Source: Candidatus Zipacnadia bacterium
GTDB taxonomy: Bacteria; Armatimonadota; Zipacnadia; Zipacnadales; UBA5352
Assembly (NCBI GenBank): GCA_029821265.1
Contig: JALGTR010000004.1
Location: forward strand, 1 to 41,459
Direction of reading: 5' to 3'
Length of the DNA: 41,459 nt
The notes beneath the pieces are model-generated. The model was not told the origin of the DNA. It worked only from the letters and a program-made list of their open reading frames with translations, and did not search any database. The position numbers and the translations under genes are program-made. Within the stretch, counting starts at the first letter, position 1. The number at the start of each line of letters is the position of its first letter. Positions 9,527 through 18,610 of the stretch are shown here, in pieces.

Positions 9527-10909
9527 CTATCCGGTGTCCTCGCCGAGGTCAACGCCGCCGCTCGCCTGCAGCTCCGCCTTGACCTCCGCCTGGCGCTTTC
9601 GGATGTCCGCCATGATCTGCTCGGGCGTGGTCGTGCCCTCGATCAGGGCCTGGCAGCCGTTGAGCAACACCTCGGCGACCGAGCGCTCCATCAGCGTATC
9701 AGCCCACGGAACGATCGTGGGCGCATCGGCCACCTGCTGGTAGTAGCGCCGAAGATGCTCGTCGGCGTTCTCCTCGGTGACCGACCCGTCCACCAGCACC
9801 AGCTCCTTGCAGCGATCGACGAAGAGCCGGGCGGATTCCACGGAGTTGAGGTGCTTGAGGAATCGGATCGCCTTGTCGGGATGCTTGGTCTTCGAGGAGA
9901 TGACGTACCCGTCGGCGCCACCGTGTAGGGCCTGCTGGTTGCCGTCACCGCCCTCGACCGCCGGGAAGTTGAACCAGCTCCAGGCGTCGTGGAACTCCTC
10001 GGGGGCCTCTCCGCCCTCGCGCAGGGCGTTCAAGTTCCAGGTGCCGGTGTAGAACATGGCCGCCTCGCCGGTGTAGAAGAGCGCCCGTGCATTCTCGCGC
10101 GTGGTGCCGTTGGGATGGTCGTTGAAACAGCCTCGCTCCACGAGGTCGCGGAACATCTCCAACCCGCGGACGTAGCCGGGATCGGAGTAGTCGCCCGGCC
10201 CGAGGGGGTCGAAGTCCTCGAGAAGCTGCTGTTCCCCGATCATGCGTTGCCACAGGCACGAGACATAGTGATGCGCGGGCCACTTCACCGAGTTGCCGAG
10301 CGCCAGCGGCGTGACGCCCGCGTCCTGCAGCGCCTGGCAGACGGAGAGGAACTCGTCCCATGTCTCCGGGATGCCGTCGGTGTGCTGGTCGAGCAGATCG
10401 GTATTATAGAAGAAGAATGTGCACTGGCGGAGGAATGGGATCCCGTAGGTCTCGCCGTCAAAGGTGTACCACTTCAGCGCATCGCCCATGACCCGCTCAC
10501 GCCACGCGTTGCCATCAGCGGCCAGGGCATCAGTAATGGGAAGAACGTTGTCACCGCGCACGAAGTTGTGGAGCCACTCTCCGCTCCAGACGAAGAAGAT
10601 ATCCGGCGGATCCCCGGAGCCGACGGCCACGCGGATGCGGGTCTTGTAGGCGTCCGGCTCGACATCTGTTACGTTCACCCGCACGTCGGGGTTGGCGGAG
10701 TGGAAGCTCGCGACGATCTCCTCCAGCGCGCCCTTGCGGGGCTCTGTCGTCCAGATCGTCCACATCTCGAGCTGCGTGGCCTGCTCCCCGTTCGCGATCT
10801 CCTGCCGTGGCGGCGTCAGTTCGCCATCCTGCTGCGGCCCGGGGCAGCCGCTGAGCGCGAGCAGAGCGCCCAGGATCAGAACCGTCGCGCACGCTATCCA
10901 TCGTTTCAT
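9527..10909 (-). CDS. Extracellular solute-binding lipoprotein, family 1 (sugar ABC importer)
   Basis: This is the periplasmic, lipid-anchored substrate receptor for the two permeases that follow it. The signal peptide ends in LSGC (Cys22). The mature part shows family-1 features: LEMWTIWTTEP strand, the N-lobe GDPPDIFFVWSGEW, ALKWYTFDGETYGIPF hinge region, GEAAMFYTGTWNL, and HGGADGYVISSKTKHPDKAI. Its 460 residues are normal for the family. It heads the minus-strand operon; an AAGGGG lies 9 bases before the ATG. No convincing -35/-10 was found before it. No sugar-regulated repressor gene is adjacent. Confidence 0.92.
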   Translation of the reverse strand: MKRWIACATVLILGALLALSGCPGPQQDGELTPPRQEIANGEQATQLEMWTIWTTEPRKGALEEIVASFHSANPDVRVNVTDVEPDAYKTRIRVAVGSGDPPDIFFVWSGEWLHNFVRGDNVLPITDALAADGNAWRERVMGDALKWYTFDGETYGIPFLRQCTFFFYNTDLLDQHTDGIPETWDEFLSVCQALQDAGVTPLALGNSVKWPAHHYVSCLWQRMIGEQQLLEDFDPLGPGDYSDPGYVRGLEMFRDLVERGCFNDHPNGTTRENARALFYTGEAAMFYTGTWNLNALREGGEAPEEFHDAWSWFNFPAVEGGDGNQQALHGGADGYVISSKTKHPDKAIRFLKHLNSVESARLFVDRCKELVLVDGSVTEENADEHLRRYYQQVADAPTIVPWADTLMERSVAEVLLNGCQALIEGTTTPEQIMADIRKRQAEVKAELQASGGVDLGEDTG

Positions 10910-11035
10910 GCCGATCCGCCCCTTCCCGGTGGCACGCGTCCAAGGACACTGTCAGTATTCGCTGCCGATGGAGGAGGCTCCTTCGTGGCACCGGTGTCCG
11001 CAGGCGATGCGGGGCTCGCTCAGTGAGTGGAACAA

Positions 11036-11064
11036 TTGACAGCGGAGCCCCGTCCTACTAACAT
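11036..11064 (+). promoter_or_regulatory. Sigma70-type promoter for the envelope island
   Basis: A perfect -35 box TTGACA (11036-11041) is followed by an exact 17-base spacer and TAACAT (11059-11064, 5 of 6 matches to TATAAT). The predicted transcript would start near 11071, about 66 bases before the barrel-protein start. It faces away from the ABC importer operon. Confidence 0.7.
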
Positions 11065-11083
11065 CGTGCACTGTGAGCTTTCC

Positions 11084-11119
11084 CATTGCGAGACCGGTCT
11101 GGCCGCAGACCGGGCAATG
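11084..11119 (+). promoter_or_regulatory. Leader hairpin upstream of barrel-protein gene
   Basis: CCGGTCTG (11094-11101) pairs perfectly with CAGACCGG (11106-11113) around a GCCG loop. The stem continues with CATTGC (11084-11089) against GCAATG (11114-11119), leaving a GAGA bulge on the 5' side. That makes 14 base pairs inside the predicted 5' untranslated leader, ending 9 bases before the GGAG ribosome site at 11129-11132. There is no T-run, so it is not a standard terminator; RNA stability or translation control is possible. Confidence 0.6.
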
Positions 11120-11136
11120 CGGATCACTGGAGCTGA

Positions 11137-14100
11137 ATGATGCGCCGGCGTACCAGCCTGCCGACAATCGTCTGCCTCGCTGCTCTTCTGATCCCCGGTC
11201 TGTGCCTCGCGGACCCCCTTGAGGAGATCGGCGACTTCTTCGAGGCCGCAGGCCTCTTTCAGGGCCTGCAGATCAGCGGTTCGAACAGCTTAACGCTGCA
11301 GGAGCACGTGCTGGAGGGCTCGCGTTCGGCGTTTGAAGGCCAACGGTGGGACACCGACCCGGTGGTGCGGCGCTCGAGCCTGCACATCGAGGGGCCGATC
11401 TGGCAGAATCTCGGGATACAGGCGGACATCTCCTCGTCCGGCTGGGGGAACAGCTACACCCGCTACGTGCTCGGGTGGATGACCGACGAGACCGCGCTTT
11501 ACTTCGGCGATCTGAACATCCGACTGACCGGGAACGAGTTCGCGAGCTTCAACAAGACGCTCGAGGGCTGGCAGCTGGATCAGGCACTGCCCGGCGGAGG
11601 GCTGCTTCGCGGCTTCTACTCGCGGGAGAAGGGCCTCACGCGTCGCGAGACGATCAACGGCAACAACACCTCCGGCCCCTTCTTTCTGCGCTACACGCCG
11701 ATCATCGAAGGCTCGGAAGTGGTGAAGGTTGACGAGGAGCTCATGCGATTCGGCGAGGACTATCGGCTGGACTACGAGACCGGCCAGTTGTGGTTCGAGC
11801 CGGTGGACGGACCTCCGCGTATCATCCCCAGCACGTCGGTGATCTCGGTGTCATACCAGTCGTACGGCTGGGAGACCACGCCCGGGCAGCTGTACGGGGC
11901 GCGGGCGCAGATGCCGCTGCTCGACGACAGGATGCTCGTGGGCGTAACCGCGCTCTTCCAGGACAAGCGCGACCCCGGCACGACCAGCGATACGGCAGGT
12001 TTCCAGGAGGATATCTACCAGGGATCGGGCACCACCGGCCCGTTCGACACCAACTTCCGGCCCATCCTGCCCAACGGCTCGACCGTCGTCTTCGAGGGCG
12101 AGCGGCAGACGATTGACCAGACGGTGGTGGTGCTCGTTGACAACGTGGAGCAGGTCCAGGGCGTGGACTATGATGTTTTCCACAATATCGGCCGGATCAT
12201 ATTCCGACGCGCCGTCCCGCCGACGGCGCTGGTGAAGATCCGTTACTTCTACGATCTGGGCGAGCAGTTCGTGGGCGGGGATTCGCGGGTGTGGGGTGTT
12301 GACCTCGGCTATCGGATCGACGACGGCCTCACACTCCGGACAGACTGGGCGCAGAGCGATCGTGACGCCGACGGCGTCAGCGGCCAGGCGTGGCGCAGCA
12401 GCCTGTCCTACGCGCGTCCGAGGCTGACCGCAACGCTCGAGGCCCGCGACGTGCAGCCGCAGTTCAGCTTCATCGACACCGTGGGTTTCCAGCGCAGGGA
12501 GCAGGGCCTGAACTTCGCCGCGCAGTGGCAGCCGATGGACTTCATCTCGGTCTACAACCGCTACTCGCAGCTCAAGTCAGACAGCGGCCTGCTCTTCGGT
12601 TACAGCGGCTACTCGGGCTTCTCGTCGGGCGATCTATCCACGTTCGGGATGCGGCCGTCGCAGAGCACGGGGAGCACGCTGGACGTGGACACGCGGCGTA
12701 ATGACTTCGGCATCGACGTTCAGTACCCGGGCTGGCCGACGCTCAGCTACACCCGCCAGGATATGGAGAACAGGGGCGGAACCAGGGGCGACTCGCGCAA
12801 CAGCACCGACTCGCTGATCCTCCGATACTCGCCGCGAAACGCCCCGTACTCGGCGAACCTGAGCTTCATCGACAGCCGCCAGCGCTTCCTCGGCGACGGA
12901 GTCGGGGATGCCCTCGATCCGGGCGGCTCCGATACGCAGCAGCTGCAGCTATCGGCGCAGTACGCGCCCACGACCACGCTGACCCTCGCAGGGCACTTCG
13001 GGAGCAACAGCTCATCGTCGCTGACCACCGACGACCGCTCCTCGGGCACCGTCGCCCAGGTGTCAGCGCGCTGGACACCCTCCAGCCGCCTGAACCTGAG
13101 CCTCGACCACTCGCTCTCGGAGTCCGACGGAATCGTGACCAGTGGCTTCTATGGTGGCACAGGCGGCTTCAGCAGCTCGATCGCCACCTTCCAGATCGAC
13201 AATCCCGGTGGCGGCGGTGGCGACGATGAGCCGGGCGCCGACACCGAGCGCGCCCGGTACGAGGACTCCAACACGCGCCTGAACATCAGTTACCGACCGA
13301 GCAGTACGGTGAACCTGAACCTGTCGGCCGGGTGGCGAGATTACGCCAGCGCAGGCGGTGTCGGCTACCTCGCCGACAGCGAGGAGACCTACTACAATGC
13401 GTCCGCGGGGTGGCGTGTGGATGATGCGCTGGCGCTGACGGCCACATGGGGCAGCGACGAGATACGCTTCCTCGAGGAGGGGCGCGGGACGGTCAGTAAC
13501 GACCTGCTTGCGCTTGGCGTGAACTACCGTCCGGAGGGGAAGCGCTGGGGCCTCGGGCTGAACTTCCACACCCAGTCCGGAAGCAGCCCGACCTCGGTGG
13601 GCTTCGGGGACAACCAGATCACGCGCGTCGTGCCCACCGATCTGTTCGATATATCCGGCGAACTGACGTACGACGTGCGCCCGGGCGTGAGCCTGTTCGG
13701 GCGCCTCGGCAGGGCCGACTTCGACAGCGGCTACTCGGTGTTCACCAAGGACACTGGAGAGATCGGGCTGCACTACCGCTTCAATGACCTGGCGGATGTG
13801 AGCTTCGGCTATCGCTACATTCGCAACATCTCCGGCGAGCCTGAGGTCCCGCTGCCCGGCGGCATTGGCCGCTCCAACGCGCAGAACTACATTGCGCACA
13901 GCGTGATGGTGGAGCTGTCGAGCACGTTCTCAAGCGGCCTCGGCTCGGCCGGCCGCGCTGCGCCCGGCGGCTACTCCGGCTACGGTGGAGCGCTCTCGAG
14001 CTTCGGCGGATACAACGCGGGCGGCTACGGATACGGCGGCGACTTTGGGGATTTCTCAGCCACCGGGCCCTTCGATCGGCAGCGCATGACCGGTCGGACG

Positions 14101-14379
14101 ACTCCGTTCGGCGGCACCGGCGGGGTGTTCCGCGACCAGCCATTCTCGGTGGGGGCGGACATCACCCGCGGCTCAAGCGCCACCTACAGGCGGCCCCGCG
14201 GAGCGCAGGGGGGCTTCGAGGACGGCCTCGGAGAGTTCGAGCGCGAGGACGAGCAGACCCAGGAGGAGATCCAGCAGCAGATGCCGCCGGCGCCGTTCGG
14301 TCAGGGAGACCGGCAGATACACGACGAAGAGGCGTGCGAGCGACCGGGCGTTCGCAGGTGGTGGCAGTGGTATGAGTGA
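11137..14379 (+). CDS. Large outer-membrane beta-barrel protein with two SprA-like modules
   Basis: This is a secreted 1080-residue protein with a signal peptide (cleavage near Ala25). Residues about 180-242 and 300-372 are two related beta modules with the pattern GSExV.VD...GEDYRLDYETGQLWF and VVLVDNVEQVQGVDYDVFH, resembling the small repeated modules of SprA-like and other giant outer-membrane proteins. From about 382 to 930 it is a run of alternating amphipathic strands ending in a β-signal-like VMVELSSTF, as expected for a barrel. A Gly/Tyr/Ser-rich segment (about 941-975) and a charged, Gln/Glu-rich tail ending RRWWQWYE follow. Two ATGs stand in tandem; GGAG is better spaced for the second (11140). 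Function is unknown; it overlaps the next gene by 8 bases. Confidence 0.72.
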   Translation: MMRRRTSLPTIVCLAALLIPGLCLADPLEEIGDFFEAAGLFQGLQISGSNSLTLQEHVLEGSRSAFEGQRWDTDPVVRRSSLHIEGPIWQNLGIQADISSSGWGNSYTRYVLGWMTDETALYFGDLNIRLTGNEFASFNKTLEGWQLDQALPGGGLLRGFYSREKGLTRRETINGNNTSGPFFLRYTPIIEGSEVVKVDEELMRFGEDYRLDYETGQLWFEPVDGPPRIIPSTSVISVSYQSYGWETTPGQLYGARAQMPLLDDRMLVGVTALFQDKRDPGTTSDTAGFQEDIYQGSGTTGPFDTNFRPILPNGSTVVFEGERQTIDQTVVVLVDNVEQVQGVDYDVFHNIGRIIFRRAVPPTALVKIRYFYDLGEQFVGGDSRVWGVDLGYRIDDGLTLRTDWAQSDRDADGVSGQAWRSSLSYARPRLTATLEARDVQPQFSFIDTVGFQRREQGLNFAAQWQPMDFISVYNRYSQLKSDSGLLFGYSGYSGFSSGDLSTFGMRPSQSTGSTLDVDTRRNDFGIDVQYPGWPTLSYTRQDMENRGGTRGDSRNSTDSLILRYSPRNAPYSANLSFIDSRQRFLGDGVGDALDPGGSDTQQLQLSAQYAPTTTLTLAGHFGSNSSSSLTTDDRSSGTVAQVSARWTPSSRLNLSLDHSLSESDGIVTSGFYGGTGGFSSSIATFQIDNPGGGGGDDEPGADTERARYEDSNTRLNISYRPSSTVNLNLSAGWRDYASAGGVGYLADSEETYYNASAGWRVDDALALTATWGSDEIRFLEEGRGTVSNDLLALGVNYRPEGKRWGLGLNFHTQSGSSPTSVGFGDNQITRVVPTDLFDISGELTYDVRPGVSLFGRLGRADFDSGYSVFTKDTGEIGLHYRFNDLADVSFGYRYIRNISGEPEVPLPGGIGRSNAQNYIAHSVMVELSSTFSSGLGSAGRAAPGGYSGYGGALSSFGGYNAGGYGYGGDFGDFSATGPFDRQRMTGRTTPFGGTGGVFRDQPFSVGADITRGSSATYRRPRGAQGGFEDGLGEFEREDEQTQEEIQQQMPPAPFGQGDRQIHDEEACERPGVRRWWQWYE

Positions 14380-17353
14380 GCCAGGCAGGCTGCGCGTGAT
14401 CGTCCTTGGGATGATCGCAATGCTCTCAACGGCGGTCCTCGCCGCGGCGTCGCCGTTCGAGAACGTGGTAAACGAGCCATTTGCGACCGTGGCGAATGGG
14501 CCGCAGGGCGCGATCGTGGTTGATGAGGCCGCCATCTCCACCATGGGCACCGGAGACCCGATCTCCCGCGCCATCGACGCGCAGCACGACCTGCGCTCTC
14601 TGCGCCGCGCCGCCCACAGCCTGGAGACGCTCAAGCGCTTCGGCCTGAAGAGCCCTCGAGCTGAGGCGAGGTTCCCGCGCCGGCTTGTTCACGTGGCCGA
14701 CGGCAGAATCGTGGCGCCTGACCTGATGCGCTCGATGCAGGCCGGGGACGGTCTGGGAGATCCTGCGAATCAACTGCGCTTCACATTCGAGGGCTTCGAT
14801 GAGGGCACTGCGACATCATTCCGCGACTACCTGTCACGTGCGCTCCCGGTGGCCTACAGCGTCTACGGGCGCCCGGCATTCGATCTCGATGTCACCGTGA
14901 TTCTCGACGAGGAGCTCGACGCGCTGCAGGGCGGAATCTACGACGCGACGACGAACGAGATCCGGCTTGCGCCGCCGTCGGGCAACTTCACCGAGGACAG
15001 CTTCATCCTCCTCGTCATGGTGCTGCAGGCATTCCACGATGATGCCGCGTTCTTTTACGATGCATGGGAGCAGGGCTTCGCCGGGGCCGCTGCGACAGTC
15101 ATCCAGACTCGGCCGGGCGTCGCGCCAGGCTACAACCCGATCGATCCCGGTCCGTTCTTTGCCACAAGCGTCTACGAGGCGCAGAACCAGCAGGCCCTCG
15201 GCGGGCCGACCTTCTTTCCCGATTCAGGCTGGGCGGGCATGCTCGTGTGGCGGATCGCGATGTCCCGCAGCGCGTGGTTCAAGTGCTGGGTCGAGGACCC
15301 CGATTTCTTCCGCAACTTCAACGAGGCGTACTACGCGGCTTTCACGCCGAGCCTGCCGGGCGACATCCCCGCTCTGCGCGTGCTCGCCTCGGAGGTGCTG
15401 CCCAGCGTCGAGGGGCTGCCATTTCAGGAGTGGTATCAGCGCCAGTGGGTGCTGGACACCAGTGTGCGGATCGGGCCGAAGCTCTTCGTCTGGAACATCC
15501 CGCTGACCCAGTCGGTCGCGCTGATCGCGGAGTACTTCTACACGACCTTCGAGGGCGATGAGGAGCCGCGCGGCGGCCAGGCGCGCACCATCTACTGGAG
15601 CTACGACTTCCGCACCTCCCTCTTCGCCGAGGAGGGCAACACGATCTCCATCCCTGCAACCGGCGACGGCGCGGGCGAAGGCTTCCTCATCCCGACATTC
15701 TTCAACATCGGCGGACCGCAGAACATCACCGTGCAGGTCGATCTGAACGCTCTGCGGCTGATGCTGCCCTTCCCCTACGGTCAGCGGGGCTTCGAAGCCG
15801 GTGAGAACAACCTCTACGGCTCGATCATCGGTGCCAGCGACGGAGCGATCGATGTGGAGGGCGGCACCGGGCTTGAGGATGTGCCCGTGCATCGCGGCGT
15901 GTGGGGCGATCGTATCACCGAGGGCCCGCTCTCGCCCCGGCAGATCCGGGTGACGTTCACGAACCAGAATCAGCAGGAGTTCACGCGCGTCTTCAACGTG
16001 GCCTACGACTCCTATGTCACGTTCCTGCACGGCAACGAGCAGGACACGCTCACCCGGACGTGGTCCGGCGACCCGCCAGGCCTGCATCTGATATCCTTCC
16101 CAGTGAGGCCTCTGAACCAGGATCTCGCCGACCTGCTGGGCGTCGCTCCAGACCGTCTGCTCGTGGCGCGCTGGGAGCCAACATCACCGGGCGAGAATAA
16201 GTATCAGATATGGCCGCGCATGGAGCCTGTGCAGCCGGGTCGGGCCTACTGGCTGCGGGTCTTCGACACCGTCACGGTGAACCTGCAGGGGGTGCTCGAG
16301 CCGCAGCTGCGGCCGGTGGTGATCCCGCTGCGGGTGGGCTGGAACATGATCGGCCCGCCTCGGACGCAGGCCGTCGCGGTCGCCGATCTGGAGTTCCAGG
16401 CCGGTGGCGAAACGGCGGTCGGCTACGATGAGGCGGTGCAGCAGGGCATCATACAGGACGGGATCTTTGGCTTCTCGTCCGACGAGGGCTACACGTTGTG
16501 CGACACGCTCCAGCCGTTCGAGGGCTACTGGATCCGCTGTCTGCGCGCGGATGGAGCGCTCCTGCGCTTCCCGGCCGTGAGCACCTCGGCCGGCCAGCCC
16601 ACAGGCCGGCCGCGCTCGGCCGACAACCTGCAATGGAGCATGCCGATCGTCGCCGAGGCCGGTGGCATGCGAAGCTCGGCGCTGATCGGCGCGGCGGAGG
16701 ACGCGGTCGAGGGCGTCGATCGCCACGACCTGCAGGCGCCGCCGGGCTTCGGCCCGCGGGTGTCGGTTGAGCTGTATCCCGCCGGATCCGACTCGGCCGG
16801 CCTCTACCGCGATGTTCGCCCCAGCGGGAGCGCGCGGCTGGTCTACACCATGCGCGTATCGAGCACACTGGCCGATCTGCCGGTGAACCTGCGATGGCCG
16901 GACATGACCGACATGCCGGAGAACCTCGCGCCGGTGCTGACCGACGAGGCGTCGGGCAGGCGGCTTTACATGCGCACGACCAGCGGCATGCAGCTCGCGG
17001 CCGGGGAGGATGGCGTGGACCGAAGATTGCGGATCGAGCTGCACTCGCGCGAGGGACAGCCGCTGATGATCTCGAGCCTCTCGGCCCTGCAGCCGAATCG
17101 CGGCGCGGCGCAGATCACATTCACGCTGAGCGCACCGGCGCAGGTGGAGGCGGAGATCCTGAACATCGCCGGGCGCAGCATTCGGCGTCTCGGCGCATCG
17201 GCGCGAGCCCCGGGGCAGAGCACGCTGAGCTGGAACCTGCGCGACAATGGAGGCCGGATGGTCCCGAACGGAACATACCTGGTGCGCCTCCGGGTGCGCG
17301 ACGACGAGGGGCGGCAGGCGCAGGCCATTCGCCCGCTGCGGATAAGCCGATGA
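14372..17353 (+). CDS. Secreted protein with degenerate zincin-like region and FlgD-like Ig C-terminus
   Basis: This 993-residue exported protein has a signal peptide (cleavage near Ala26). Residues about 135-245 resemble a gluzincin-type peptidase region, but the expected HExxH reads VMVLQ (215-219) before AFHDD, while a downstream WEQG Glu (233) is kept, so it is probably catalytically dead. The middle (about 400-760) is beta-rich, with repeated Trp/Tyr-containing segments such as RVGWNMIGPP and FEGYWIRCL. The last 85 residues match the FlgD Ig-like fold seen in cell-surface proteins (ITFTLSAPAQVEAEILNIAG ... NGTYLVRLRV). It starts inside the barrel gene and ends overlapping the next ATG. 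A cell-surface role linked to the barrel is inferred. Confidence 0.65.
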   Translation: MSEPGRLRVIVLGMIAMLSTAVLAAASPFENVVNEPFATVANGPQGAIVVDEAAISTMGTGDPISRAIDAQHDLRSLRRAAHSLETLKRFGLKSPRAEARFPRRLVHVADGRIVAPDLMRSMQAGDGLGDPANQLRFTFEGFDEGTATSFRDYLSRALPVAYSVYGRPAFDLDVTVILDEELDALQGGIYDATTNEIRLAPPSGNFTEDSFILLVMVLQAFHDDAAFFYDAWEQGFAGAAATVIQTRPGVAPGYNPIDPGPFFATSVYEAQNQQALGGPTFFPDSGWAGMLVWRIAMSRSAWFKCWVEDPDFFRNFNEAYYAAFTPSLPGDIPALRVLASEVLPSVEGLPFQEWYQRQWVLDTSVRIGPKLFVWNIPLTQSVALIAEYFYTTFEGDEEPRGGQARTIYWSYDFRTSLFAEEGNTISIPATGDGAGEGFLIPTFFNIGGPQNITVQVDLNALRLMLPFPYGQRGFEAGENNLYGSIIGASDGAIDVEGGTGLEDVPVHRGVWGDRITEGPLSPRQIRVTFTNQNQQEFTRVFNVAYDSYVTFLHGNEQDTLTRTWSGDPPGLHLISFPVRPLNQDLADLLGVAPDRLLVARWEPTSPGENKYQIWPRMEPVQPGRAYWLRVFDTVTVNLQGVLEPQLRPVVIPLRVGWNMIGPPRTQAVAVADLEFQAGGETAVGYDEAVQQGIIQDGIFGFSSDEGYTLCDTLQPFEGYWIRCLRADGALLRFPAVSTSAGQPTGRPRSADNLQWSMPIVAEAGGMRSSALIGAAEDAVEGVDRHDLQAPPGFGPRVSVELYPAGSDSAGLYRDVRPSGSARLVYTMRVSSTLADLPVNLRWPDMTDMPENLAPVLTDEASGRRLYMRTTSGMQLAAGEDGVDRRLRIELHSREGQPLMISSLSALQPNRGAAQITFTLSAPAQVEAEILNIAGRSIRRLGASARAPGQSTLSWNLRDNGGRMVPNGTYLVRLRVRDDEGRQAQAIRPLRISR

Positions 17354-18573
17354 GCGACCCGAGGCTGCCACGCAACAGACGCGCCGCCGCATGTGCGGTC
17401 GCCCTGCGAGCGACGATCGCGACGACGGCGGGAATCGCTCTCCTCGCTGCGGCGCTGACAGTTGGCTGCGGGGGGCTGCCGCCGACCGACGACCTGCAGC
17501 CCGAGGGCGCGGTGGTCGTCATGGTGGTGGAGGAGGCCACGAACGCACCGGTCCCCGTTCCCGTAACGGTGATCGTTGGCGGCGTGCGAGGCACACTCGA
17601 GCCGAGCGACGAGCAGCTTGTGCTGCGCGACGTGCCACTTGGCACCGGAACGCCGCCCACACAGCCGCTCACCGCCACTGCGGAGGGCTACGTCACGGCG
17701 ACGCAGCAGGTGCAGTTAAACGTGACCACTGCCACATGGGTGACCGTGGCCCTCGTGGAGGCGGATCTCTCGACGACCGGCACGGTCTCGGGGACGGTCA
17801 GCGACGGGCAGTCAGGCGAGCCGATCCGCAACGCGTTCGTGCAGTTCACCCCGCCGGCGGCGGCGCAGCCGCTGGTGGCGGGCTACACCGACGCAGAGGG
17901 AGCGTTCGTCATAGGGGGTATCCCCGAAGGGCCGCGTGACCTGACCGTTCAGGCCTCCGGCTACCTCGCGCTGCAGGACAGCGTGACGGTGACATCGGAC
18001 GCGGACGGCGCGAATCCGCCGCTGGAGCTTACCCTCGTCCCGGGCGACACGACCGTACGCGTGACTGGAACCGTGGTCAACGTGCTCACGCGGGAGCCGA
18101 TCGCGGGCGCTGAGGTCACCATAGGCGATCGGCCGACACAGCTAACTGGAGCTGACGGCCGCTTCGAGTTCACCGACGTGTCGGTCGGGGAGCAGGAGGT
18201 CGAAGTCACCGCCGCCGGCTTCGAACCACTGACCACGACGATCACAATAATCCCGGGCATGGGCGACATCACGCTCGAGCTGTTCGAGGAGGCCCATGAG
18301 CCGCCCGGTCGTCCGTACACCCTCGCGGGCACGATCACCCTGAACGGACCGCCCGATAACTCGGGCGCTACGGTGACGGCTTTCGACCTCGATGCGGCGA
18401 TTGCGGTCGACCAGGTTGTGACCGGGCCGTCCGGCCGCTACGAGTTGTTTGTGCCGCCCGGCCGCTACGAGGTGCGAGTCGCCGTCGGGGACCGTGAACT
18501 CTCGCGCGAGGTGACGGTGCCACCGGGCGGGGTCGTCGTGGACGGCATCGACTTCGTGATTACAGTGCAGTGA
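17350..18573 (+). CDS. Lipoprotein with repeated carboxypeptidase-regulatory-like domains
   Basis: This 407-residue lipoprotein has a long N-region, a hydrophobic stretch and a lipobox (LTVGC, Cys40). The rest is about four beta-sandwich repeats of the CarboxypepD_reg type, each with a pattern like VSGTVSDGQSGEPIRNAFVQ, then a TDAEGAF or GADGRFEF turn and a final strand (VTVTSDADG, VEVTAAGFEPL). Such domains bind partners or carbohydrate at the cell surface. The ATG at 17350 overlaps the preceding stop (ATGA). The frame stays open upstream inside the previous gene but is non-protein-like there. It is a sibling of the next, shorter lipoprotein. Confidence 0.75.
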   Translation: MSDPRLPRNRRAAACAVALRATIATTAGIALLAAALTVGCGGLPPTDDLQPEGAVVVMVVEEATNAPVPVPVTVIVGGVRGTLEPSDEQLVLRDVPLGTGTPPTQPLTATAEGYVTATQQVQLNVTTATWVTVALVEADLSTTGTVSGTVSDGQSGEPIRNAFVQFTPPAAAQPLVAGYTDAEGAFVIGGIPEGPRDLTVQASGYLALQDSVTVTSDADGANPPLELTLVPGDTTVRVTGTVVNVLTREPIAGAEVTIGDRPTQLTGADGRFEFTDVSVGEQEVEVTAAGFEPLTTTITIIPGMGDITLELFEEAHEPPGRPYTLAGTITLNGPPDNSGATVTAFDLDAAIAVDQVVTGPSGRYELFVPPGRYEVRVAVGDRELSREVTVPPGGVVVDGIDFVITVQ

Positions 18574-18610
18574 TGGTCGACGCGCGGAAAGAGCGCAGGA
18601 GGACACATCG

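Noticed and set aside
10952-11167. Minus-strand reading frame with CPVC and a later Cys pair, like a tiny zinc ribbon
   Set aside because: The same bases hold a near-consensus promoter and a leader hairpin on the plus strand, and the frame overlaps the barrel-protein start; the Cys pattern comes from the hairpin sequence.
16894-17349. Upstream extension of the larger CarbReg lipoprotein
   Set aside because: This stretch lies inside the preceding gene in another frame and is non-protein-like; the lipoprotein signal begins at ATG 17350.
14372-17353. Calling this protein an active metallopeptidase
   Set aside because: Both His and the Glu of HExxH are absent, so activity cannot be supported.
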